Assembly: GCA_963621145.1 (NCBI GenBank)
Contig: CAVFDI010000085.1
Coordinates: 1-5,333 of the forward strand
Length of the DNA: 5,333 bases
DNA from: W0P28-013 sp963621145
Lineage (GTDB): Bacteria; Bacteroidota; Bacteroidia; Bacteroidales; Paludibacteraceae
Direction: 5' to 3'
The position numbers were made by a program, and so were the translations under genes. Below are positions 1-5,333 of this stretch, one piece after another (the first letter of the stretch is position 1; every line of letters starts with the position of its first letter). Below the pieces are notes generated by a model, which was not told the DNA's origin, ran no database searches, and saw only the letters and a program-made list of their open reading frames with translations.

Positions 1-6
1 GCATAT

Positions 7-44
7 ATTTCCGAAAAGCAGTAATTTTGCAGCGTTTCGGAAAT
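7..44. repeat. 10-bp perfect inverted repeat around a -7 box
   Basis: The left arm ATTTCCGAAA (7-16) is the exact reverse complement of the right arm TTTCGGAAAT (35-44). One mismatch further in, GC (18-19) and GC (32-33) can also pair. The spacer contains the TAATTTTG box at 22-29. No T-tract follows the right arm, so this is not a classical terminator. Because it brackets a putative promoter it could be an operator dyad, or a hairpin at the end of an upstream transcript. The arms are seen in the sequence; the role is inference. Confidence 0.6.
22..29 (+). promoter_or_regulatory. Putative Bacteroidota -7 box (TAATTTTG)
   Basis: TAATTTTG matches the Bacteroidota housekeeping -7 consensus TAnnTTTG exactly. 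The -33 TTTG element would fall at or before the window edge and cannot be checked. The 12-mer GTAATTTTGCAG at 21-32 is 11/12 identical to GTAACTTTGCAG at 178-189, which is part of a better-supported promoter. Transcription would begin around 36 and run into the terminator at 103-138. Confidence 0.4.
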
Positions 45-102
45 GAATAAAAATGGTTGTTCGCTGAAAGCAACAATACCAACGAACAAATCTTGATTGA
101 AC

Positions 103-138
103 AAAAGTCCATGAAGGCAAAATCTTCGTGGATTTTTT
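103..138 (+). terminator. Rho-independent terminator
   Basis: TCCATGAAG (108-116) pairs with CTTCGTGGA (124-132) over 9 bp including one T-G wobble. The loop is the 7-nt GCAAAAT (117-123), and six T follow at 133-138. The A-rich flank AAAAG (103-107) can extend the stem into the T-tract. This would end either a transcript entering from the left or a short one starting at the 22-29 promoter, insulating the downstream glycan operon. Confidence 0.72.
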
Positions 139-154
139 AGTGCCGATTTTGTGA

Positions 155-186
155 TTTGCAGTTTTTCCGTAAAATCCGTAACTTTG
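155..186 (+). promoter_or_regulatory. Bacteroidota promoter (-33 TTTG, -7 TAACTTTG)
   Basis: TTTG at 155-158 is followed after 20 nt by TAACTTTG at 179-186, an exact TAnnTTTG match. This is the arrangement expected of the primary Bacteroidota sigma factor. It lies just after the terminator and reads toward the glycan genes. Transcription would start near 190-195, leaving a leader of roughly 280 nt before the preferred start of the first glycosyltransferase. Confidence 0.68.
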
Positions 187-224
187 CAGGTTGATTTGTT
201 TTGCTGTGAGGAGCGTATGCAAAA

Positions 225-257
225 CTTGTTGAAGGTCGGTTCTAAAAATTATCTTTG
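225..257 (+). promoter_or_regulatory. Second Bacteroidota promoter (-7 TATCTTTG)
   Basis: TATCTTTG at 250-257 matches TAnnTTTG exactly. A weaker -33 candidate, CTTG at 225-228, lies 21 nt upstream; GTTG at 228-231 is an alternative at 18 nt. It lies about 70 nt downstream of the 179-186 box, so the operon may have tandem promoters. The predicted start near 264 would give a leader of about 200 nt. Confidence 0.55.
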
Positions 258-470
258 CAAGAATTTTTGAATTATAATCGAGCAGACGTGAAGGATTTTC
301 GAAAGAGCAGGGTTTCCTGTAACTGAGAAAAGATGACAAAGATGCCGATTCGAAACGAAAATTCGCAAAGAGCGAACAAAACCGCAAAAACATCTGGTAA
401 CTTATCAAAGAAAAATATAAAAGCGTAGAATTTTTAGATGCTAACTAAACCAAATTGCTTGACTTTGTCT
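258..470 (+). other. Long A-rich 5' leader of the glycan operon
   Basis: Between the last promoter and the preferred start at 471 lie about 210 nt without a recognisable gene, tRNA or strong hairpin. The stretch from about 345 to 425 is very A-rich with little pairing potential. That fits translation initiation in Bacteroidota, which relies on A-rich unstructured sequence instead of a Shine-Dalgarno site. No known riboswitch and no upxY-type antiterminator gene is recognisable here. Confidence 0.5.
333..428 (+). CDS. Doubtful 31-aa upstream ORF
   Basis: An ATG at 333 opens a 31-codon frame ending in TAG at 426-428. The peptide starts MTKMPIRNEN and ends SKKNIKA, is rich in Lys, Asn, Thr and Ser, and has no hydrophobic segment or recognisable motif. 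It is in the same frame as the first glycosyltransferase, separated from it by TAG at 426 and another TAG at 435. It could be a leader peptide, but A-rich leaders readily produce open frames of this length by chance, and the lysines simply reflect the A content. Probably not a real gene. Confidence 0.15.
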   Translation: MTKMPIRNENSQRANKTAKTSGNLSKKNIKA

Positions 471-1589
471 ATGAAGGTTGCATATCTTTTGGGATCGCTT
501 AGTCGCGGTGGCACGGAGACTTTGCTGCTAGATGTGTTTCGTAATGCGTCTGTTGCCGAATTTCCATTCATTGGCGTGCATCGTCGTGGCGGCCCACTCT
601 TGAACGATTTTGCTGCAACCTCGCCTGATTTTTATTGTTGTGCGCCGCGTCCTTTTCGTTTGCTTTCTTATTTGCGTAGGTTGCGCCGTCTTTTGCTTTC
701 GCAGCAGGTGACGATTGTTCACGCTCAGCAGTCCATCGATGCACTGTATGCCTCACTTGCGACTCTTGGAACACCGATTAAGGTTGTGCAAACTTTTCAC
801 GGTTTTGATTGTGGGAGTACATTTTTCGAGCGCATGATAATTCGTCTGAGTATTCTTTTTTCTGATGATGTTTGTTTTGTGAGCAATTATCAGCGAGCGT
901 ATTATTTGAAGCGTTATTCGGTTTTGCATGACGAAAAAGCGCATGTGGTCTATAATGGTGTAGATTTTTCGAAGTTGGATAGCGTAACATCGCCAAATCC
1001 TCCATTGCCTACAAAAATTGACCCCGCTTCGCGGGGAATGAAATTGGCTATGGTGGGAAATTTTGTGCGCGTCCGCGCACAAAATTCGCTGTTACAATTT
1101 CTGCTTGGTTTGCATCGGGCTGCAGTGTCGTTCGACTTCTATTTTATTGGTAAACGCAATGACGACGAGCCATGGCGTTACGACGAATGTGTGCGTTTTT
1201 GCAAACAACATCAGTTAGACGAAGTACATTTTCTTGGCAGTCGTAGCGATGTTCCACAGATTTTGCACCAGTTAGATGCTTTTGTCTATGCTACTGATCA
1301 TGATACCTTTGGCATTGCAGTGGTCGAGGCAATGGCGGCTGGTGTTCCCGTGTTTGTAAATGATTATGGCGTGATGACCGAAATCACCAATCAAGGTGAG
1401 TGGGCAACGCTTTATCAGACTGGCGATATCGATGACCTTTTGTGTCGATTCTTGGAATTTTATGCAAATCCAGATGCCGTACAACAGAAAGCAGTGTTGG
1501 CGGCAGCCGCAGTGCGTGAACGATATAGCATTTTGTCGCACCTGCAGCAATTGTACGTTCTTTATTCTCGATATACAAAGAAAAATTGA
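471..1589 (+). CDS. GT4 family glycosyltransferase (GT-B fold)
   Basis: Probable retaining glycosyltransferase of family 4 that transfers a sugar from a nucleotide-sugar to a lipid-linked glycan at the cytoplasmic face of the inner membrane. Residue numbers count from the alternative ATG at 438. I prefer the ATG at 471 because MKVAYLLGSL is the first beta strand of the fold and the preceding 11 residues add nothing recognisable. The N-terminal domain carries the Gly-rich GGTET loop (24-28) and HAQQS (95-99), and VYNGVDFSKL (171-180) closes it. The C-terminal domain starts at LAMVGNF (203-209); R213 takes the place of the usual donor-phosphate-binding basic residue. The E-x7-E motif reads D289-x7-E297, so the first acid is Asp, and is followed by AMAAGVPV. 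Length is normal for the family and no membrane segment is seen. It overlaps the next gene by 4 nt, suggesting coupled translation. The family is clear; the sugar and acceptor cannot be read from sequence. Confidence 0.9.
   Translation: MKVAYLLGSLSRGGTETLLLDVFRNASVAEFPFIGVHRRGGPLLNDFAATSPDFYCCAPRPFRLLSYLRRLRRLLLSQQVTIVHAQQSIDALYASLATLGTPIKVVQTFHGFDCGSTFFERMIIRLSILFSDDVCFVSNYQRAYYLKRYSVLHDEKAHVVYNGVDFSKLDSVTSPNPPLPTKIDPASRGMKLAMVGNFVRVRAQNSLLQFLLGLHRAAVSFDFYFIGKRNDDEPWRYDECVRFCKQHQLDEVHFLGSRSDVPQILHQLDAFVYATDHDTFGIAVVEAMAAGVPVFVNDYGVMTEITNQGEWATLYQTGDIDDLLCRFLEFYANPDAVQQKAVLAAAAVRERYSILSHLQQLYVLYSRYTKKN
1022..1036. repeat. GC-rich hairpin inside the GT4 gene
   Basis: CCCCGC and GCGGGG form a perfect 6-bp stem around a TTC loop. 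It encodes the DPASRG stretch (195-200) of the linker between the two Rossmann domains. It stands out against the AT-richer surroundings and lies 22 nt before a second, longer palindrome. No T-tract follows, so termination is unlikely. Confidence 0.8.
1059..1086. repeat. 13-bp perfect palindrome inside the GT4 gene
   Basis: AATTTTGTGCGCG (1059-1071) is the exact reverse complement of CGCGCACAAAATT (1074-1086), separated by only TC. In RNA this gives a very stable hairpin with the G-C-rich part at the apex. It encodes residues 208-217 (NFVRVRAQNS), the first loop of the C-terminal domain, including the likely phosphate-binding R213. The reading frame and protein motif are intact through it. 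Confidence 0.92.
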
Positions 1590-3007
1590 AAGCCTATTTC
1601 CCTAAAAATATCAGCAATTCGAGCCTTATCACCTATTTTCTGGGGTTGATAGCGGTGTCGTTGGCATTCTTGAGTTTTGCCATACCGTGGTATTCGTGGA
1701 TTCTGGGCTGCATCGAGGTGCTAGCGTTTTTCTACTATGGTCGCCGCTTACCATTGAAATACGAGCGTTATTCCGAACGTCACATCGAGCGACGCATTTT
1801 CTGGGATGTGGTGGTGGTCTACTGCATTTGGGCATTGGCGTACTATGGTTTCACCCTTGCCGTGTGGGATACGGCTTGGGAGCAGCCACCATGGTGTAGT
1901 ATCGATTCGGGCGGTTATTTTGCTACTGGCAAATGGTTGGCCGATTGTGTGCGCGATGGCGACCTATCGCCATGGATAAATTGGGCAAAAGAAGAGGGAG
2001 GCGTTTCGGACCTCGGCTACCCGATTGTTCTTGCTATTTGCGACCTACTGACTGGCGATAGCATTATTTGCACGCGCATTATCAATGCCTTTTTCGCAGG
2101 ATGGATGATTGTGCTGCTTTATCGACTTGCCAAACGCAATTTCGGCGATAAGGTAGCAATGCTTTCGGCTGTGTTTACTTTTTTGATGCCTTCGCTCATA
2201 TTCTGGACTGCCACCACTATGAAGGAGGCCGTCATGACTATGTTCACCGTGTGGTATCTGGAGCGCATCGACTTTGTCTTTCGCAAACCTAAAGTGCTTG
2301 TAAAGGACTATTTCGAGATAATTCTTTTTTCGTCGTTCCTCATGTGGTTTCGCACGGCACTGTTTGCTGTGGCCATTCTCACATTTGTGGTCGCTATTGT
2401 AATCACCGATAAAAAAATTATCAGCACGGGGCGTAAATTTGCATTAGGCATATTTCTTGGCTTGTGTATGTTATTTGCCTTCCGAAACGAGGTGGGGCAG
2501 CTTATTGGCGACCTGATGCTAAACCGCGAACAGGCCAAAGGTAATCTCGAATTCCGTGCCACGCGTGAGGGTGGTAATTCGTTTGCAAAATACCTAAGCG
2601 CAGGCTTAATGGCACCTTTGGTTTTTACCATTCCTTTTCCCACAATGATCGATCTTTATGGTCAGCCTACGCAGGCCATGCTCAATGGTGGTTGGTATGT
2701 AAAAAATATCATGTCGTTTTTCCTGCTCTATGGCTTACTTGTAATGTGGCGCACAGGCGAATGGAAACAACACATCATTGTACTGGCCTACACGCTTGGC
2801 TATATGGCGGCATTGGCACTTAGTTCGTACATTCATGCGGGGCGGTTTCACTATCCTGTCATTCCTTTCGATATGATGTTGGCTGCTTATGGTTTGGTGC
2901 ATTTCAGCCGAAAACACATGAAGTATTTCAACATGTTCTTGGCATTCGAATTCTTTATTATACTTTTCTGGAACTGGTTCAAACTGAAAGGACGTGGCAT
3001 GATATAA
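1586..3007 (+). CDS. Polytopic membrane protein, GT-C/GT39-like glycosyltransferase
   Basis: Probable integral membrane glycosyltransferase using a polyprenyl-phosphate-linked sugar, with activity facing the periplasm. About 11-13 hydrophobic segments are visible (roughly residues 13-32, 35-51, 73-93, 160-180, 187-207, 243-272, 284-299, 337-352, 372-388, 396-416, 422-440, 448-465). The GT-C pattern is an acidic residue in the first large loop (SIDSGGY, D107), then LGYPIVLA (143-150), RIINAFFAGW (164-173), a Pro-containing segment ending MPSLIFWTAT with K213-E214 after it, and a late GRFHYPVIPF (419-428) resembling the RY-x-lP of family 39/ArnT-like enzymes. The start is TTG at 1586, overlapping the preceding TGA as TTGA; the first in-frame ATG comes only near residue 173, far too late. 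A Wzy-type polymerase is an alternative; the internal pattern fits GT-C better, but the family is not certain. Confidence 0.75.
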   Translation: MKAYFPKNISNSSLITYFLGLIAVSLAFLSFAIPWYSWILGCIEVLAFFYYGRRLPLKYERYSERHIERRIFWDVVVVYCIWALAYYGFTLAVWDTAWEQPPWCSIDSGGYFATGKWLADCVRDGDLSPWINWAKEEGGVSDLGYPIVLAICDLLTGDSIICTRIINAFFAGWMIVLLYRLAKRNFGDKVAMLSAVFTFLMPSLIFWTATTMKEAVMTMFTVWYLERIDFVFRKPKVLVKDYFEIILFSSFLMWFRTALFAVAILTFVVAIVITDKKIISTGRKFALGIFLGLCMLFAFRNEVGQLIGDLMLNREQAKGNLEFRATREGGNSFAKYLSAGLMAPLVFTIPFPTMIDLYGQPTQAMLNGGWYVKNIMSFFLLYGLLVMWRTGEWKQHIIVLAYTLGYMAALALSSYIHAGRFHYPVIPFDMMLAAYGLVHFSRKHMKYFNMFLAFEFFIILFWNWFKLKGRGMI

Positions 3008-3120
3008 AAATTAAAGGATAATCTGGTTTCTGTTAGACTGAACGATCAATAACATTTTTAGGCTTTACCAACCAATACTTTACTGACTTTATAGACTTTC
3101 TACTTTTCGACTCTATAGAC
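3008..3120 (+). other. 113-nt intergenic gap with degenerate 9-bp repeats
   Basis: AT-rich spacer between the membrane protein and the GT4-WbsX gene. Its right end (3085-3120) is built from GACTTTATA, GACTTTCTA, a 6-nt interruption CTTTTC, then GACTCTATA and GAC, directly abutting the ATG at 3121. TACTTTTC at 3101-3108 is one base off TAnnTTTG but has no good -33 partner, so an internal promoter is only possible. No terminator hairpin with a T-tract is seen. Confidence 0.5.
3085..3120 (+). repeat. Degenerate 9-bp direct repeat before the ATG
   Basis: The 12-mers GACTTTATAGAC (3085-3096) and GACTCTATAGAC (3109-3120) match at 11 of 12 positions, 24 nt apart. A third partial unit, GACTTTCTA (3094-3102), is in tandem with the first. 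This may be a decayed simple-sequence repeat in the untranslated leader. Confidence 0.6.
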
Positions 3121-5190
3121 ATGAAAGCACTACTTGTTTACAGCGGCAATCACGGCGACGGACAATTTTCGTATGTGTTCGTCAACGAACAGGGCGATGC
3201 GCTCAAGCAGCAAGGCGTCGATGTGGCGTATTTTGCCATCAAAGGCCGTGGGCTTTGGGGCTATCTTAGCAACCTGCGTCGCTTGAAACAGGTAATTCGT
3301 GCCGAGCGCCCCGATGTGGTGCATGCGCATTATGGCATGTCGGGCGCACTAGCGGTGTTACAGAATTTGGCTCCTGTGGTTACAACCTATCACAATGGCG
3401 AAACGCTCACTTGGTACGGCAGGTTGGTGTCGCGCCTTGCGTTGCGGCGTAGCGCGTACAACATTTTTGTGGCGCGTCATATCTACGATCAATTGTCGCC
3501 CAAACCAAATTATTACGCTTTTCAACCATGTGGCATTTGGCTCAGTCAGCAGCCGCTTGTGCCAAAAGCCGAAGCCATCGCCCGCATGGGGTTGCCCACC
3601 GATAGACCAAATATTTTGTTTGGTGGTGCGTTTAGCAATCTTCGTAAAAATGTGGCACTTGCGCGCAAAGCAGTCGATAGGCTCGGCTTCCCTGTTAATC
3701 TGATAGAGATGAGCGGTTGGAATCGTGAGCAGGTAAATCTTTTGCTTTGCGCCTGCGATGTGATGCTTTTACCGACCAAGAGCGAAGGCTCGCCGCAAGT
3801 GGTGAAAGAGGCTATGGCATGCAACTGCCCAGTGGTGGCAACCGATGTTGCCGATATTGCCTATCTACTCAGCGGTGTGCGCAATTCGTATGCAACCAGT
3901 TTCGATCCACAAGAAATTGCCGATCGCATTACCGATGTGCTTCGCGATGGGCGACGCAGTAATGGCCGAGAACGCATAGAATTGCTAAATCTTGATAATT
4001 CCAATGTGGCGCAACGCGTTGTCTCCATTTACGATGTGGTGCTTGGTCATGCACCCTTGGCAAGCGATAGAAATAAATTGGAAACCATTGCTTTCTATCT
4101 TCCTCAATATTATCCTACTAAAGAGAATGATGAGTGGTATGGCAAAGGTTTCACAGAATGGACAAATGTGCGCAAATCGCATCCGCTATTCAAAGGACAT
4201 TATCAGCCTCAAGAACCAGCCGATCTTGGCTATTACGATCTGCGCAATCCCGAAACGCGTCGCCTGCAGGCTGAGCTGGCGCACAAGGCTGGAATTTCGG
4301 CATTTTGCTACTATCACTATTGGTTTGGGCATGGACGCCAAATGTTGGAACTGCCGCTGAACGAAGTTGTGCGTTTGGGCGAACCCGATATGCCTTTTTG
4401 CCTTTGCTGGGCAAATCATACTTGGTACAAGAAAACTTGGGATGCCAACCGCAGTGTGCTCGACATGAGTGTGCTGCTCAGCATCGATTATGGCGGTCAG
4501 GACGAGTGGGACGAACATTTTCATTCGCTCTTACACATTTTCCGCGATCCGCGCTACTACCGCATCGATGGACGATTGGTGTTTGTTTTCTACAAAATTG
4601 AAAATATTCCGCAAGTAGAAAAAATGATGGCGCGCTGGCAGCAGTTGGCTGTGCAGAATGGCTTGCCGCAGTTCTTTTTTATGAGTTATGTTGACGATGC
4701 CTCGCGCATTGGCAATCCACGCCATAGGCTTTGCGACGAGACGGTGCTTTGCTGCAAATCGGAGGTGGAATCGCTCGGACGATCGCGTACCATGCGCTAC
4801 AGCAGCCGTGCGTTGCGCATGCTCATGTCGCAAATCATTCGGCACCCATTGGCAAAATTCGATTATGCCAAAATTCGACACAAATTGCTTTCACCGCTCT
4901 ATGCCGAACAGAGGATTGCGCCAACGCTGTTGCCAAATTTCGACAACACGCCACGCCGCAGCACAGGAGCTACCATACTCCACAATGCCACGCCAGAGCA
5001 ATTCTATTTGCATTGCAAAGAGACTTTTGACTATCTCAACCACAAAAAACGACCGATTGTGTTCGTCAAGTCGTGGAACGAGTGGGGCGAAGGTAACTAT
5101 CTGGAACCTGATGTGAAATTTGGCGATGGCTATATTCGTGCTTTGCGCCGCGCCATCGACGAATTTAATGCTGAAAATGGAATGGAGTGA
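3121..5190 (+). CDS. Fused GT4 glycosyltransferase and WbsX/GH99-like domain protein
   Basis: Two enzymes in one 689-residue chain. Residues 1 to about 305 form a GT-B glycosyltransferase of family 4: MKALLVYSGN as first strand, DVVHAHYG (65-72), the interdomain region near 140-160, NILFGGAF (164-171) opening the C-terminal half, and an intact E222-x7-E230 motif in SEGSPQVVKEAMA. After a short linker (about 306-320) comes a WbsX-like domain related to GH99 (about 321-678), with the family signatures AFYLPQYYP (324-332), WYGKGFTEWTNV (339-350), FCYYHYWF (395-402), FCLCWANHTW (426-435), FDNTPRR (607-613) and SWNEWGEGNYLEP (651-663). WbsX-type domains occur in O-antigen and capsule loci; their exact reaction is poorly defined, so glycan transfer or endo-cleavage cannot be separated here. 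No signal peptide or membrane helix is visible, placing both halves in the cytoplasm. The ATG at 3121 starts at the first Rossmann strand, so the start is well supported. Confidence 0.92.
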   Translation: MKALLVYSGNHGDGQFSYVFVNEQGDALKQQGVDVAYFAIKGRGLWGYLSNLRRLKQVIRAERPDVVHAHYGMSGALAVLQNLAPVVTTYHNGETLTWYGRLVSRLALRRSAYNIFVARHIYDQLSPKPNYYAFQPCGIWLSQQPLVPKAEAIARMGLPTDRPNILFGGAFSNLRKNVALARKAVDRLGFPVNLIEMSGWNREQVNLLLCACDVMLLPTKSEGSPQVVKEAMACNCPVVATDVADIAYLLSGVRNSYATSFDPQEIADRITDVLRDGRRSNGRERIELLNLDNSNVAQRVVSIYDVVLGHAPLASDRNKLETIAFYLPQYYPTKENDEWYGKGFTEWTNVRKSHPLFKGHYQPQEPADLGYYDLRNPETRRLQAELAHKAGISAFCYYHYWFGHGRQMLELPLNEVVRLGEPDMPFCLCWANHTWYKKTWDANRSVLDMSVLLSIDYGGQDEWDEHFHSLLHIFRDPRYYRIDGRLVFVFYKIENIPQVEKMMARWQQLAVQNGLPQFFFMSYVDDASRIGNPRHRLCDETVLCCKSEVESLGRSRTMRYSSRALRMLMSQIIRHPLAKFDYAKIRHKLLSPLYAEQRIAPTLLPNFDNTPRRSTGATILHNATPEQFYLHCKETFDYLNHKKRPIVFVKSWNEWGEGNYLEPDVKFGDGYIRALRRAIDEFNAENGME

Positions 5191-5238
5191 GACAGTCGTT
5201 TTGTTGGTCCTTCGTCCTTAATTTTTTACTCAAGAAAA
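5191..5238 (+). other. Short spacer, no terminator seen
   Basis: These 48 nt separate the GT4-WbsX stop codon from the next ATG. There is a T-rich run at 5222-5227 but no stem before it, and no TAnnTTTG box. The next gene is therefore probably co-transcribed. The spacer is open in the frame shared by both genes, but the TGA at 5188-5190 separates them. Confidence 0.45.
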
Positions 5239-5333
5239 ATGAATCATTTTTTCGATATAGCGCAACTTAATCGTAATCAATGGCAAGCATTGGTCGACGC
5301 GTCGCCTACGGCTACATGGTTTCAAACGCCCGA
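5239..5333 (+). CDS. Probable FemAB/GNAT-like acyltransferase, 5' part only
   Basis: The ATG at 5239, preceded by A-rich CAAGAAAA, opens a frame that runs off the window after 31 full codons. The visible peptide begins MNHFFDIAQLNRNQWQALVD and continues ASPTATWFQTP. The pattern of an early W, then hydrophobics, then a short 'SP-x-AT-x-FQTP' is what I associate with the N-terminus of Bacteroidota FemAB-like and GNAT-fold proteins found in polysaccharide clusters, which transfer amino-acyl or acyl groups. The catalytic region lies outside the window, so this rests on N-terminal resemblance alone. It is in the same orientation as the glycan genes and likely part of the same transcript; a role in decorating sugars with an acyl or amino-acyl group is inference. 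Confidence 0.55.
   Translation, partial: MNHFFDIAQLNRNQWQALVDASPTATWFQTP

Noticed and set aside
43..96. 17-codon ORF (starts MNKNGCSL) in the leader
   Set aside because: Too short, no homology can be judged, and it overlaps the inverted repeat and predicted RNA stems; more likely chance within a non-coding stretch.
753..1082. Reverse-strand open frames across the first GT4 gene
   Set aside because: They are antisense shadows of a well-supported gene, with no recognisable domain and no promoter.
1059..1086. Palindrome as a transcription terminator
   Set aside because: The hairpin is strong, but it is followed by CGCTG instead of a T-tract and lies mid-gene with the frame intact.
3008..3060. 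Terminator after the membrane-protein gene
   Set aside because: I found only weak pairing and no stem directly before a T-run, so operon read-through is more likely.
4190..4524. Reverse-strand and alternate-frame open frames across the WbsX-like region
   Set aside because: The + strand frame carries all WbsX signatures; the others have no family resemblance.
4853..4878. 10-mer CAAAATTCGA repeated at 4853-4862 and 4869-4878
   Set aside because: The copies lie in different codon phases within a clearly coding region (KFDYAKIRH) and do not continue; coincidence is the simplest explanation.
1..5333. CRISPR array, tRNA, rRNA or insertion sequence
   Set aside because: No regularly spaced repeats, no tRNA-like fold, no rRNA segments and no transposase motif were seen on either strand.

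Overview
The window looks like part of a surface-polysaccharide (capsule, O-antigen or exopolysaccharide) cluster from a member of the Bacteroidota, most likely Bacteroidales. Three things support this. The leader carries several exact copies of the Bacteroidota -7 promoter box TAnnTTTG. No gene has a Shine-Dalgarno sequence, and the start regions are A-rich instead. The gene families present (GT4 enzymes, a GT-C-like membrane protein, a WbsX/GH99-like domain, a FemAB/GNAT-like protein) are typical of Bacteroidales glycan loci. The species cannot be named from the sequence alone.

Layout. Positions 1-470 hold no recognisable long gene but are rich in signals. There is a 10-bp inverted repeat around a first -7 box, a hairpin-plus-T-tract terminator at 103-138, two further promoters with -7 boxes at 179-186 and 250-257, and then a long A-rich leader with a doubtful 31-codon ORF. 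Four genes follow, all on the + strand: a GT4 glycosyltransferase (471-1589, alternative start 438); a polytopic GT-C/GT39-like membrane protein starting with TTG and overlapping the first gene by 4 nt (1586-3007); after a 113-nt gap with a degenerate 9-bp repeat, a two-domain protein joining a GT4 glycosyltransferase to a WbsX/GH99-like domain (3121-5190); and, 48 nt later, the first 31 codons of a probable FemAB/GNAT-like acyltransferase cut by the window edge (5239-5333).

Working together (inference): the two GT4 enzymes would add sugars to a lipid-linked glycan on the cytoplasmic face of the inner membrane. The membrane protein would use a polyprenyl-linked sugar or handle the lipid-linked glycan at the membrane. 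The WbsX-like and FemAB-like modules would provide further processing or decoration. All genes point the same way and no terminator is visible between them, so one transcript from the 179/250 promoters could cover the set, although the 113-nt gap could hold an internal promoter.

The most unusual structure is inside the first glycosyltransferase gene: two strong palindromes 22 nt apart (1022-1036 and 1059-1086, the second with 13-bp perfect arms). They lie exactly where the two Rossmann domains of the GT-B fold meet. The leader may also encode a ~100-nt transcript of its own, between the first -7 box and the terminator. No complete novel defence or mobile system is visible.
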